DNA of 39,589 bases from positions 1-39,589 of the forward strand of contig NZ_DOPX01000031.1 of NCBI RefSeq assembly GCF_003514505.1, in the 5' to 3' direction. Position numbers and translations under genes: made by a program. The number at the start of each line of letters is the position of its first letter. Within the stretch, counting starts at the first letter, position 1. The stretch comes from Proteiniclasticum sp. GTDB taxonomy: Bacteria; Bacillota; Clostridia; Clostridiales; Clostridiaceae. Of the stretch, positions 1 to 9,202 are shown piece after piece. The notes under the pieces were generated by a model. That model was given only the letters and a program-made list of their open reading frames with translations. It had not been told where the DNA came from and ran no database searches.

Positions 1-43
1 CCACTTGACAGGGAGCAGTTCACTAAACGGGCTTGGCGTTTTT

Positions 44-1363
44 TTATGCATCTTTTTTCTTTTCTCTGTATTCGATTTTGAGTCCGGTACCTGTGAAATC
101 AAAGGCATCTCTCAGCTGGTTCTCGATATATCGGGAATATGAGAAATGAAGTGCTGATTCATCATTGATGAAGAACACAAATGTAGGTGGTTTTACACCT
201 GTCTGTGTTCCATAGAACACTTTTAGTCGCTTGGTTCCAATCATAGGAGGCTCTTTCTGAAGAAGAGCTTTGCCAATCACATCATTAAGGACCCCTGTAG
301 CAATTTTTTTATTATAATTGTCATAGCACATCTTAATCATCTGGAGCACTTTATGGGTTCTTTGCCCTGTCAGTGCAGAAATGAATAGGAACGGTGCATA
401 CTGCATGAACTTCAAGCTCATCTTATAGTCATTCATGTACTTATCCATGGTTTTGTCATCTTTTTCGATGAGATCCCACTTATTGACAATGACCATGATG
501 GCCTTTTTCATGTCATGTGCATATCCGATGATCTTTTCATCCTGATCGGCAATGCCTTCCTCTGCATCAATCATCAAAACGACCACATCAGCCCTTTCAA
601 TAGCTGTAAGGGTTCTAACCACTGAGTATCTTTCAATCTCTTCTTTCACCTTGGACTTTCTTCGGAGGCCAGCCGTATCCACCAGGATAAACTTTCCTTC
701 TTTCGTCTCCAGAAAACTATCTACAGCATCTCTGGTTGTGCCAGCAATATCTGTAACAATGGATCTCTCTTCTCCAAGAAGTTTATTGATGAGTGAGGAT
801 TTTCCCACATTAGGTCGTCCTACAAATGCGACCCGTATGAAATCATCATCCTCTTCTTTTTCATAGTCTTTGAAGTGACTGACCACTTCATCCAATAGAT
901 CTCCTAAGCCAAGACCTTGTCCTGCAGAAATGGCAATGGGATTTCCAATACCAAGATTGTAGAACTCATATGCATTGGCTTCATCTTTCAGATTGTCCAC
1001 TTTGTTCACTGCAAGGACAATTGGCTTCTGGCTGATTCTGAGCATTGTAGCTACTTCATTATCTGAATCCGTTAGTCCCTGTTTTCCATCCACTACAAAA
1101 ATTATCACATCTGCAGTATCAATGGCGATTTGTGCTTGTCTTTTCATCTGAGCCAGAATGATATCATCACTCTTAGGCTCAATTCCACCTGTATCAATTA
1201 ATTTAAACTCATGATGCAGCCAGTCTGCATCTGCATAAATCCGATCTCTTGTTACTCCAGGTGTGTCGTCTACGATGGCAATTCTATGACCTGCCAGTTT
1301 ATTGAATAAGGTCGATTTACCAACATTCGGTCTCCCGACGATGGCTACGATGGGTTTTGCCAT
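44..1363 (-). CDS. der: Ribosome-assembly GTPase Der (EngA)
   Basis: Der is an essential tandem-domain GTPase that works in late 50S ribosomal subunit assembly in the cytoplasm. The 439-aa length is normal for the family. Two complete GTPase domains are visible. The first has GRPNVGKST near residues 10-18, a DTPG switch and an NKVD specificity motif. The second has GRPNVGKSS near residues 181-189, DTAG and NKWD. A KH-like C-terminal domain follows, ending in a lysine-rich tail. The start ATG has a GAGGTG ribosome binding site 5 nt upstream. The stop lies only 43 nt from the window edge, so any downstream operon partner is out of view. Identity is secure. Confidence 0.97.
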   Translation of the reverse strand: MAKPIVAIVGRPNVGKSTLFNKLAGHRIAIVDDTPGVTRDRIYADADWLHHEFKLIDTGGIEPKSDDIILAQMKRQAQIAIDTADVIIFVVDGKQGLTDSDNEVATMLRISQKPIVLAVNKVDNLKDEANAYEFYNLGIGNPIAISAGQGLGLGDLLDEVVSHFKDYEKEEDDDFIRVAFVGRPNVGKSSLINKLLGEERSIVTDIAGTTRDAVDSFLETKEGKFILVDTAGLRRKSKVKEEIERYSVVRTLTAIERADVVVLMIDAEEGIADQDEKIIGYAHDMKKAIMVIVNKWDLIEKDDKTMDKYMNDYKMSLKFMQYAPFLFISALTGQRTHKVLQMIKMCYDNYNKKIATGVLNDVIGKALLQKEPPMIGTKRLKVFYGTQTGVKPPTFVFFINDESALHFSYSRYIENQLRDAFDFTGTGLKIEYREKKKDA

Positions 1364-1503
1364 TTACTTCACCTCTTTTTTTTCTAACTTTGCATTTCTG
1401 TACATCTAACCATATTACCCTAAGTGTTTTCTCATGTCAAACAAAAGCTGGATTCTCTGCTTCCAACGCCTAGTCTTCCTTGTCCAAAGGGTTCACTCAC
1501 CGG

Positions 1504-4500
1504 TCAGTGCTTCTCTATCTTCAGCACCTGCCCGAGAAAAATTTCGACGATCTGAGGATCAAACTGAGTCCCTGCATGGGCTCTGAGTTCTTCGGCAGCT
1601 TCTTTTAAGCTCCTCTTCCTGCTGTATGTTCTTTCATGTGTCATGGCTTCAAATGCATCTGCAATGTTCAGGATTCTTGAATGGAGCGGAATTTCTTGGC
1701 CTTTGAGGCCTTCAGGATATCCCTTCCCGTCAAAACGCTCATGATGATATAAAACATCTTCCGCCAGATACCCGTACTCTTCAACAGATTTTATAATTTG
1801 ATAACTGGTTTCTGCATGTTTTTTGACCACTTCATATTCCTCATAAGACAAAGGTCCTGCTTTTAGAAGGATTTCTTTAGGCACATTGATTTTCCCGATA
1901 TCATGGAGTTTTCCTGCGGTAAACAGTCTCTCTTGAGCCTCTTTGCTCATCCCCATGGCTTCACCGATGCTTTTGGCAATCATCGCCACATGATGAAGGT
2001 GTTCTTTCTCTTTAGGGAACTTTTCTCCTATACTTGCAAGTATGGTCTCAATCATTTTATTCTTCATGATCTTTCCGTATTTCAGTTTTTCACGATACAT
2101 GTTATTATCCGACACCTTGACAACTTCCTGCATATTCTGATGTTTCAGTGTTTTGGTCGCGATGCCTATTGCTAGAGAAATCTGAACTGGACCCACTTCA
2201 CAGGCATCTGCCTCTTTCAAAATCTTTGTTTTCACATCCTCCGCTTCTTTCATGGAAGTCTTAGGCATCAGCACCATGAACTCATCTCCCCCCATTCTGG
2301 AAAGAACGTCCCCTTCTCTCAGATGCGATTTCATGATATCTGCCGATTTCATCAGGAGAAGATCACCCAAGTCATGTCCGAAGGCATCATTGGTGAGTTT
2401 CAGCCCGTTGAGATCCATCACCATAACAGATAAGGGAAGGTTCCTGTTTAAATCTATTCTTTTCAGCATATCTTCCGCAAATCGCCTGTTGTATAGACCT
2501 GTGAGCACATCATGATAGCTTAAGTATTCTGTCTGTTTCTGTTTTTCAATTTTGGGCGTAATATCGCGAAAAACCGTGACAATTCCAGTAATTCCCTGAT
2601 CACTGCCCTTGATGGGGGAAATGTTCTCTTCAACGGGCAGTTTTCTTCCATCTTTGGCCAGGAGTATCCGATCACTGGATTCACCACTACGATAGTATAT
2701 TCTACTATCAGAGAAGCTGCTTTCTGCGGCATCATAGTCCTCATAAATGACTTTATAGATCTCATCAATGGGCCTTCCTAATGCTTCTTCCATTCTCCAG
2801 CCAGTCATTTCCTGCGCTGCTGTATTCATAAGAAGCACCTTATTAGTCTCATCTGTTGCAATCACTCCATCTCCAACGGAAAGCAGTGTTGTCCGGAAGA
2901 GCTCTTTTTCAATATAGAGATTCTCCTGCAGCTTTTTCTTTTCTGTCACATCTCTGGCTGCCGCATAGATGAGATTGTCTATATATTGTGCTTTCCACTC
3001 CAGCATCACATAGCTCTCATCGGCTCGGCGAAACCGCAAGGTAAAGCTTCCTTCTTTCTTGTCCTCAATCATCTGGCTGATGGATTCTTTCAGAAGGTCC
3101 AGATCTTCGGGGTGAACAAACTGCAACGCATTTTGACCGCGGATATGTTTCACTTTAAATCCAAGGAACTTTTCCCATGCATCATTCACCTTTAGGAAAA
3201 TGCCTCTAGAATCTGTAATGCAGAAGAAATCCAGATTCACTCTGAAGAATCTTTCTAACTCATCCTTCTGTTCCAGTATTTTCAGGTTCGCTTTTTTCAC
3301 TTCTGTTGTATCCCGGGCAATACCAGTAAATCCTATGACAATTCCAGCTTCATCCAGGATTGGCACTGCATTGGTGGTAAACCAGTGGTAGGAACCATCC
3401 TTGTGCAGCAGTCTGTAATCCGCTGTCTCCATCCGCTTTCCTGTATGCTCGATGTGCCGGAAAAATTTCTGTATCCGATGAAGGTCATCCTTATGCACAT
3501 AAGGTTCGAAGGACTGTCCCAGAGCCTCTTTAATGGAATGTCCAAGCACCTTCTCCCAGGCAGCCGATATAAACAGTAAAATACCATCCATATCCAGTCT
3601 GTACACAATATCATAACTGCTTTCCACAAGGAGCCTGTAATTGTCTTCTCTTTGCTTCACTTCCATTTCCAGAAGTTTCGCTTCCGTTATATCAATATGT
3701 GTTCCAAACATCTGAAGCGGTTTCCCGTCTTCAGTCCAACGGACAACTTTCCCTTTGTCCAGGACCCATACCCAATGGCCGTCTTTATGTCTCATTCTGC
3801 ATTCCATGGAATAATACTCTTTTTCACGGTAAAAAAGAGATTGGACAATTTCATCAGACCGTACAAGATCATCCGGATGAACAAGGCTTGCCCAAGTATC
3901 GTCTGTAATAGGTTCCAGTTCTTTCAGCGTATATCCGACAATCTCCGCCCATCGCTCATTATATATGTTTTCACCCGTCTGAATGTTCCATTCCCACGTA
4001 CCAGCTCTGGTCGCTTCAATGATATCCAGATATTTTTCTTTTTCTTGAAGAAAATGAGCGCGCATTGTTTCAGACTCCGTAATATCCACATGAAATCCTG
4101 AAATAGTGACTGGGTTTCCAAGACGGTCTCTGACCAGATGTCCTCTTGTCATAAACCATTTCCAATGTCCATCTCTATGCTGCATGCGGTAGATCGGACT
4201 GTAACTTTGGATTTCACCGGACAGATACGCTTCAAGCAGTCTCTCATTCTCTTCGCGTTCCTCAGGATGCCAGCGGTTTTTCCAATCTTCAATCCGCTCA
4301 CTGAGCTCCTCATATCGAAAACCCATGATTTCTGCCCATTTTCTGGAAAAAATGATGGAATTGCTTCTGATATCCCATTCCCATGTGGCAACACCTATGG
4401 CGTTGATGCCAAACTTATATTTATAAAACTGTTCCCTGAAAAAATAATACTCTCGTTTTGTCTTGACATAGGACTTCAGCTGAGAAAGGAATAGATTCCA

Positions 4501-5310
4501 GAGAATCTGCTCCTGTGTCTGAAACTCTTTTTGTGAGATCAGAACAGCGCCAAATGGTTCTTCTCCTTCTCCCACTATCATACAATGTAGGTCTACGCCA
4601 TCTGTAAGTTCTTTTCGTATCTCCATCGGAATCAGTTCAAGCAGAAAGTCCTCGCTGATGTGGGGGAAATAGTCATAGTGATTCATAGATTCTTCCTGAC
4701 CCTTTTCTCCCCTTAATGGCATCGTAAACCAGAAGATTTCCTCTTCTTTCCCAAAAGGGATATCCCCCCTCCATGGCATGAATCCGAACTTCTCTTTCTT
4801 CTTGTCATAGGGGCACCAGTATGCAGCATTGGCTCCAGCCATCTCCCCAATCACAGAAATGGCTTTATGTTCTGTCGAAATGGTCATAGTGGTATCTTCT
4901 TGAAAGTCATACAGAGAAAGCAGCTGATTTATTTTTGCCATTGGAGCCTGATACCGTTCCTCTGGGCGAAAAAGACAATATAACAAGTCTTCCTTCAGGT
5001 CTGAGGATGGTACTCTCTTCACAGTGACAATGACGGGAGCTTCCTCTTTTCCAATCCCTATGAACTGAAGTGAACCCTCGCTTTTCTTTGCCTTCAAAAG
5101 CATTTGGGTGAAACGCGAAAAATCTTCCACCCGAAAAACACCATTCAGGGGGAAGTGAGCGTCTTGATCTTCTTCAAAAACAAATTTATCTCTGAATGCT
5201 TTGTTTGCAAAATGCACTCTTCCTTCACAATCCAAAATACAAATCCGATCAGATGAAAGTTCCAGCATATCCAAACAAAACTGATTCCCGATAGACTCCA
5301 TCACTCCCAT
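1504..5310 (-). CDS. Six-PAS GGDEF and HD-GYP c-di-GMP turnover protein
   Basis: This is a 1268-aa soluble signalling protein predicted both to make and to degrade cyclic di-GMP. From the N-terminus I see a PAS domain (about 8-115), a GAF-like region of uncertain class (about 120-310), and five more PAS domains, two of which carry the WEW(D/N)I motif. A GGDEF domain follows with an intact GGDEF at 1007-1011, preceded by an RxxD inhibitory-site motif (REGD) five residues upstream. The C-terminal HD-GYP domain has HDIGK and HHExxDGxGYP (1189-1199). Both catalytic motifs look intact. No transmembrane segment is visible, so ligands are probably sensed in the cytosol. The longer reading frame opens at 5403, but the ATG at 5310 has a GGAG ribosome binding site (gaggag, 7 nt away) and is preferred. 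Confidence 0.9.
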   Translation of the reverse strand: MGVMESIGNQFCLDMLELSSDRICILDCEGRVHFANKAFRDKFVFEEDQDAHFPLNGVFRVEDFSRFTQMLLKAKKSEGSLQFIGIGKEEAPVIVTVKRVPSSDLKEDLLYCLFRPEERYQAPMAKINQLLSLYDFQEDTTMTISTEHKAISVIGEMAGANAAYWCPYDKKKEKFGFMPWRGDIPFGKEEEIFWFTMPLRGEKGQEESMNHYDYFPHISEDFLLELIPMEIRKELTDGVDLHCMIVGEGEEPFGAVLISQKEFQTQEQILWNLFLSQLKSYVKTKREYYFFREQFYKYKFGINAIGVATWEWDIRSNSIIFSRKWAEIMGFRYEELSERIEDWKNRWHPEEREENERLLEAYLSGEIQSYSPIYRMQHRDGHWKWFMTRGHLVRDRLGNPVTISGFHVDITESETMRAHFLQEKEKYLDIIEATRAGTWEWNIQTGENIYNERWAEIVGYTLKELEPITDDTWASLVHPDDLVRSDEIVQSLFYREKEYYSMECRMRHKDGHWVWVLDKGKVVRWTEDGKPLQMFGTHIDITEAKLLEMEVKQREDNYRLLVESSYDIVYRLDMDGILLFISAAWEKVLGHSIKEALGQSFEPYVHKDDLHRIQKFFRHIEHTGKRMETADYRLLHKDGSYHWFTTNAVPILDEAGIVIGFTGIARDTTEVKKANLKILEQKDELERFFRVNLDFFCITDSRGIFLKVNDAWEKFLGFKVKHIRGQNALQFVHPEDLDLLKESISQMIEDKKEGSFTLRFRRADESYVMLEWKAQYIDNLIYAAARDVTEKKKLQENLYIEKELFRTTLLSVGDGVIATDETNKVLLMNTAAQEMTGWRMEEALGRPIDEIYKVIYEDYDAAESSFSDSRIYYRSGESSDRILLAKDGRKLPVEENISPIKGSDQGITGIVTVFRDITPKIEKQKQTEYLSYHDVLTGLYNRRFAEDMLKRIDLNRNLPLSVMVMDLNGLKLTNDAFGHDLGDLLLMKSADIMKSHLREGDVLSRMGGDEFMVLMPKTSMKEAEDVKTKILKEADACEVGPVQISLAIGIATKTLKHQNMQEVVKVSDNNMYREKLKYGKIMKNKMIETILASIGEKFPKEKEHLHHVAMIAKSIGEAMGMSKEAQERLFTAGKLHDIGKINVPKEILLKAGPLSYEEYEVVKKHAETSYQIIKSVEEYGYLAEDVLYHHERFDGKGYPEGLKGQEIPLHSRILNIADAFEAMTHERTYSRKRSLKEAAEELRAHAGTQFDPQIVEIFLGQVLKIEKH

Positions 5311-5472
5311 ATCATTTCTCCTCAATCCATAAAAATATGCAGCCATAAGTCCTATATTGCAAAAAGCACTCCTTTTATTATATCTTATGACAAAGGCTAT
5401 CACAATGCTGTAAAGTTGATAAAATTATGGATTTGAAGGCTTTTCAGCTTTTCATAAGAGTATTTTCTCCTG

Positions 5473-5478
5473 TATAAT
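5473..5478 (+). promoter_or_regulatory. Putative -10 element for the CapA-like gene
   Basis: A perfect TATAAT hexamer lies about 40 nt upstream of the CapA-like start codon, directly preceded by TG. The sequence 17 nt further upstream (TTTCAT) is a poor -35 match, so the promoter call rests mainly on the -10 element. Confidence 0.5.
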
Positions 5479-5515
5479 TGATAGGACACACTGTTAATAA
5501 TAAAGGATGCACAGA

Positions 5516-6772
5516 ATGCAAAAATATAAAACATACTTACTCTCAACATCCATTCTCATCTCCCTGATGCTCTTGGCTTCTCACTCGTTTGGTAAGATTG
5601 CTTTGAAAGAGACCCCTGCTGCTTCTCCCCCTTCATCCGAAGTAAAAAAAGAAACCTCTTCTCCAGAAAATGACCCTATGGGATCACAGACGCTTCTTAT
5701 TACAGCAGTAGGTGATATTATGGTTCATGAAAGTCAATGGCGTTCTCAAAAAACATCAGAGAACTCCTATGACTTCACCAATAACTTCAAACACATCTCT
5801 CCATTTATTAAAGCATCTGACTTGGCATTTGCTAATTTTGAGAGCACCATCCTTCAGGGAACCCCCTTCAGCTCCTATCCAGTTTTCAACTCTCCTCCAG
5901 AGATTCTAACCGCCATGAAAGAAGCAGGCTTCACTCATATCAGTACTGCAAACAACCATTCTATGGATACTGGCTACAAAGGAATCCAGGGTACACTGAG
6001 CGCTATGTATGAAGAGGGTCTCATTCCCCTGGGCACTTATGAAACAGGAAAGGAAAAAAGTTTTCACATCGAGACCATTCAAGGAATCAAACTTGGCATC
6101 GCGTCTTATGCCACCGGTTATTTTTCAGGAAATACGGTAACAGTCAACAGCATTCAATCCAATGGACTGGAAAGGAACATCAACTTCATTCATATGACGG
6201 ATCCTTATGAGGCTTTTCTGAGAATCAAAGAGGATCTCCTTATGATGAAGGAAGCCTCCGTGGAAGCCATCATTCTTCTGCTTCACTGGGGAACAGAATA
6301 TACCTCTTACCCCAGCAGTTTTCAAAAAACACTGGCCAGACTCTTAATCGATGAAGGTGTTCATCTTATCATCGGTTCTCATCCGCATCTTCTTCAGGAA
6401 ATGGAAGTATTACTATCTTCTGACGGTCATCACGAAGGTCTCGTCCTCTACTCCCTAGGCAACTTCCTTTCCAATCAGAGAGAGGAGATTTTGGGTATCC
6501 CTGGAACAGAAGACGGTGCTATCGCAAGGATTCTTCTTGAAAAAAATACAGAGGGCCTGGTGAAAATAAAGGAAGGCACAATTTTACCTACCTGGGTTTA
6601 TAGAAAAGATGTTTCTCCAGACCAAAAGATCTATACCTATGAGATCCTTCCCTTGCTTGCGAGTCCAGAAGAAACAGCAGAAAAGTATCATGCGCCCCTC
6701 ACCACCATCAGAAAGAGGTACCGGAGCATTCATGAAACCTTCCACACAAATCAGCTCTTCTTCTCTGAATAA
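5516..6772 (+). CDS. CapA/PgsA-like secreted metallophosphatase-fold protein
   Basis: This 418-aa protein belongs to the CapA/PgsA family (poly-gamma-glutamate capsule-synthesis-type proteins with a calcineurin-like phosphoesterase fold). An N-terminal hydrophobic signal or anchor (about 5-27) and a Ser/Pro/Glu-rich linker precede the domain. Family motifs seen are AVGDIM, TANNH(S/A)MD, HWGTEY, IIGSHPH and YSLGNF. There are no capBC synthesis genes beside it, so a capsule role cannot be assumed; many clostridial CapA-like proteins stand alone with unknown substrates. The first ATG at 5507 sits inside the AAAGGATG ribosome binding sequence, so the second ATG (5516), 9 nt after AAAGG, is chosen. 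The gene is monocistronic and ends at a shared terminator. Confidence 0.85.
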   Translation: MQKYKTYLLSTSILISLMLLASHSFGKIALKETPAASPPSSEVKKETSSPENDPMGSQTLLITAVGDIMVHESQWRSQKTSENSYDFTNNFKHISPFIKASDLAFANFESTILQGTPFSSYPVFNSPPEILTAMKEAGFTHISTANNHSMDTGYKGIQGTLSAMYEEGLIPLGTYETGKEKSFHIETIQGIKLGIASYATGYFSGNTVTVNSIQSNGLERNINFIHMTDPYEAFLRIKEDLLMMKEASVEAIILLLHWGTEYTSYPSSFQKTLARLLIDEGVHLIIGSHPHLLQEMEVLLSSDGHHEGLVLYSLGNFLSNQREEILGIPGTEDGAIARILLEKNTEGLVKIKEGTILPTWVYRKDVSPDQKIYTYEILPLLASPEETAEKYHAPLTTIRKRYRSIHETFHTNQLFFSE

Positions 6773-6776
6773 AACT

Positions 6777-6808
6777 AAAAATTGGCAGCGCACAGGCTGC
6801 CAATTTTT
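6777..6808. terminator. Bidirectional terminator between capA-like gene and phoU
   Basis: The stem ATTGGCAGC / GCTGCCAAT has a 6-nt loop, with an A run on the left and a T run on the right. It can end transcription from both the CapA-like gene (plus) and the pst operon (minus), which converge here. Confidence 0.9.
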
Positions 6809-6819
6809 CAGTTTCTACT

Positions 6820-7473
6820 CTAATTCAGTTCTCTGAACTGTCCTGTGACAATATATACGGTCCATTCACAGATATTCGTTGCATGATCCCCATTTCTCTC
6901 AAGGTATTTCAGCACAAACTGAAGCTCTCCGGCTAAGCGAAGAAGAGTTGGGTCATTTTGGGCTTTATCATAGAGTTTCCCAATGGACTCCGTTGTCAAA
7001 CGGTCAATCTCATCATCCATCTTCGTCAGTTCCTGTGCCTTTTCATGGTCTTTGGCCACAAATGAATCCAACGACTCAGAGATGAACTTCATGACAAGTC
7101 TTGAGATTTCGATGAGGTCCTCGTTAATCACATCCGTCAGGATATCTTTGTTCTTCAGGGTAATCTCTGCAATGTCCTTCGCATGATCCCCCATACGTTC
7201 CAGGTCTGTGACAATCTTGATGACAGTGAAAATATTACGTAGGTCTGAAGCCACTGGTCCTTGGGTTGCGATAAGACGGATGGCCTCATCCTCAATGGAT
7301 CTCATAAGGTCATTGATCTGCACATCTTCTCTGATCAGGAGTTCTGCGAGCTTCATATCTTTTTCGGTTAACGCTCTGATCGCTCTTTTGATCTGTGTTT
7401 CCACTAAGAAACCCATCCGAAGGAGATTGTTGTTCATATGGCTTATGGTAAGTTCAATATTGCTTAATGTCAT
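6820..7473 (-). CDS. phoU: Phosphate transport regulator PhoU
   Basis: PhoU is a cytoplasmic all-helical protein that links Pst transporter activity to PhoR/PhoP signalling and keeps the Pho response off when phosphate is plentiful. The 217-aa product has the two repeated three-helix PhoU domains, with the metal-contacting patterns ERMGDHAKDI and ERNGDHATNI about 100 residues apart. It is the last gene of pstSCAB-phoU, starting 14 nt after the pstB stop. The open frame extends to 7569, but that part overlaps pstB. The ATG at 7473 has an AAAGGAG ribosome binding site and gives the usual family length. No phoPR genes are in the window. Confidence 0.96.
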   Translation of the reverse strand: MTLSNIELTISHMNNNLLRMGFLVETQIKRAIRALTEKDMKLAELLIREDVQINDLMRSIEDEAIRLIATQGPVASDLRNIFTVIKIVTDLERMGDHAKDIAEITLKNKDILTDVINEDLIEISRLVMKFISESLDSFVAKDHEKAQELTKMDDEIDRLTTESIGKLYDKAQNDPTLLRLAGELQFVLKYLERNGDHATNICEWTVYIVTGQFRELN

Positions 7474-7486
7474 TTCATTTTCTCCT

Positions 7487-8251
7487 TTAACCAAATCTTC
7501 CGGTGATATAATCATCTGTACGCTTGTCACGGGGGTTCGTGAACAGATTCTTCGTATCCCCATACTCAATCATCTCTCCCATCAGGAAAAAAGCGGTACG
7601 GTCTGATATTCTTGCCGCTTGCTGCATAGAATGTGTCACGATGACGATGGTGTAATCATTTTTCAAATCTTCCATAAGTTCTTCAATCTTTGCAGTTGCA
7701 ATCGGATCCAACGCCGATGTCGGCTCATCCATGAGAATCACATCCGGCTGCACAGCCAATGCTCTTGCAATACATAGCCTCTGCTGCTGGCCTCCGGATA
7801 GTCCGTAGGCATTGTCATGGAGTCTGTCCTTCACTTCATTCCACAGTGCTGCGCCTTTCAGACTCTTTTCCGCAATCTCCATGAGCAGATTCTTATCTTT
7901 CAGGCCATGAATCTTAGGCGCATAAAGCACATTTTCAAGAATCGACTTCGGAAAAGGATTGGGTTTTTGAAACACCATGCCTACTTGAGTTCTCAGCTCT
8001 TCAACCCGGATTTCCTTATCGAAAATATCTTTCCCGTGGTATAGTATCTGACCTTCAGTTCTAACAATCGGAATGTTTTCCACCATTCTGTTCAGCGTCT
8101 TGATAAAAGTGGATTTTCCGCATCCCGACGGTCCGATGATGGCTGTAACTTCATTCTTGTATATATCGAGATTGATCTTCTTCAGCGCCTGGTCCTTGCC
8201 ATACCACAGGTCAAGATTCTTCACCTCAAAGACAGTATCTTTGTTTTCCAT
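7487..8251 (-). CDS. pstB: Phosphate ABC transporter ATP-binding protein PstB
   Basis: PstB is the ATPase that drives high-affinity phosphate import through PstCA. The 254-aa product has Walker A GPSGCGKS, the signature LSGGQQQR, Walker B VILMDEP followed by TSALD, and the H-loop VTHS. Its N-terminus (VKNLDLWYG) and the TLNRM stretch after Walker A are typical of PstB rather than other ABC ATPases. An AGGAGG site precedes the ATG. It lies between pstA and phoU in the canonical order. Confidence 0.97.
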   Translation of the reverse strand: MENKDTVFEVKNLDLWYGKDQALKKINLDIYKNEVTAIIGPSGCGKSTFIKTLNRMVENIPIVRTEGQILYHGKDIFDKEIRVEELRTQVGMVFQKPNPFPKSILENVLYAPKIHGLKDKNLLMEIAEKSLKGAALWNEVKDRLHDNAYGLSGGQQQRLCIARALAVQPDVILMDEPTSALDPIATAKIEELMEDLKNDYTIVIVTHSMQQAARISDRTAFFLMGEMIEYGDTKNLFTNPRDKRTDDYITGRFG

Positions 8252-8268
8252 GTTTCGTATGCCTCCTG

Positions 8269-9201
8269 TTAAAATTTCTTTTCAAAGCGATTTCTGATGT
8301 AGATGGCAATGGAGTTCATAAAGAACAGGACCAGCAGAAGAACCACTATTGTTGCAGCTGCCAGATTCGCATATTCTGGTGTAAGAACGGTATCCAATGT
8401 CCAATAATAAATCTGTATGGGCAGCGTAGTGAAATCATCCATGACGCTTCCCGGAACTTTCATGATCAGAGTGGGAATCCCCAAGACCACCAGCGGAGCC
8501 GTTTCTCCAATGGCTCTGGAAATACCAAGGATAAAGCCCGTGAGCATCCCCGGAAGGGCAACGGGAATGACAACTTTACTTACAGTTGTCCACTTGTCTG
8601 CTCCCAGTGCATAGGAGGCTTCCCGCAAGTATCCTGGCACAGCTTTCAAGGATTCCTGGGCTGAAACCACCACAATAGGAAGTACCAGCAGTGACATTGT
8701 AAGTCCTCCTGCCAGAATACTGCCACCCAATCCCAGCAGCCTGGAAAAAACAGCAAGCCCTAGAAGCCCGAATATGACAGAGGGAACACTTGCCAGGTTG
8801 CTGAGATTGATATTGATAAAATGTTTGAGCTTTCCTGGCTTGGCATATTCTTCCAAATAAATAGCCGTGGAAACCCCAAGCACAAATGTCACAGGAACAA
8901 CAATCATCATCATATAGACTGTCCCGATAATAGCGCCATAAATTCCTGCTTTTTCAGGGAAGATTGAGAGATTTCCAGTAACAAAATCCCAGTCAAGCCA
9001 TCCTCTTGCATCTCTGAAAATATCTAGTAGAAGAAAGACCAAAACCAGTAGAGCGGATACCACGAGCAAACCGAAGATCCTCTTCAGGGTTTCGCTGAGA
9101 CGTACACGCCTTTTGATCTGAGCCGGATTGGCTTTAAACACTTTTTTTACAGGTGATGCATTTTTTTGAGCATCCAGTTTTGCTGTTTTATTCAATTCCA
9201 T
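8269..9201 (-). CDS. pstA: Phosphate ABC transporter permease PstA
   Basis: PstA is one of the two membrane subunits of the PstSCAB phosphate importer. The 310-aa product has a lysine-rich cytoplasmic N-terminus and about six transmembrane segments. It carries the family's EAA-type loop (EASYALGADKWTTVSKVVIPVALPG) and the IGETAPLVVLG stretch characteristic of PstA. The ATG follows the pstC stop after a single nucleotide, and a GGGAGG ribosome binding site lies inside the end of pstC, so translation is probably coupled. Confidence 0.96.
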   Translation of the reverse strand: MELNKTAKLDAQKNASPVKKVFKANPAQIKRRVRLSETLKRIFGLLVVSALLVLVFLLLDIFRDARGWLDWDFVTGNLSIFPEKAGIYGAIIGTVYMMMIVVPVTFVLGVSTAIYLEEYAKPGKLKHFININLSNLASVPSVIFGLLGLAVFSRLLGLGGSILAGGLTMSLLVLPIVVVSAQESLKAVPGYLREASYALGADKWTTVSKVVIPVALPGMLTGFILGISRAIGETAPLVVLGIPTLIMKVPGSVMDDFTTLPIQIYYWTLDTVLTPEYANLAAATIVVLLLVLFFMNSIAIYIRNRFEKKF

Positions 9202-9202
9202 G

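Noticed and set aside
1..43. Possible part of a further gene downstream of der
   Set aside because: Too short to judge coding potential.
552..866. A 104-aa frame opposite der
   Set aside because: Serine-rich shadow of the conserved GTPase domain on the other strand.
1364..1503. Intergenic space between der and the six-PAS gene examined for a small gene or terminator
   Set aside because: No stable hairpin with a T run and no frame with a ribosome binding site was found.
3652..4101. A 149-aa frame opposite the six-PAS gene
   Set aside because: It is antisense to conserved PAS coding sequence, with no ribosome binding site or recognisable motif.
7474..7569. N-terminal extension of PhoU
   Set aside because: It overlaps pstB in another frame. 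The ATG at 7473 has its own ribosome binding site and gives the family length.
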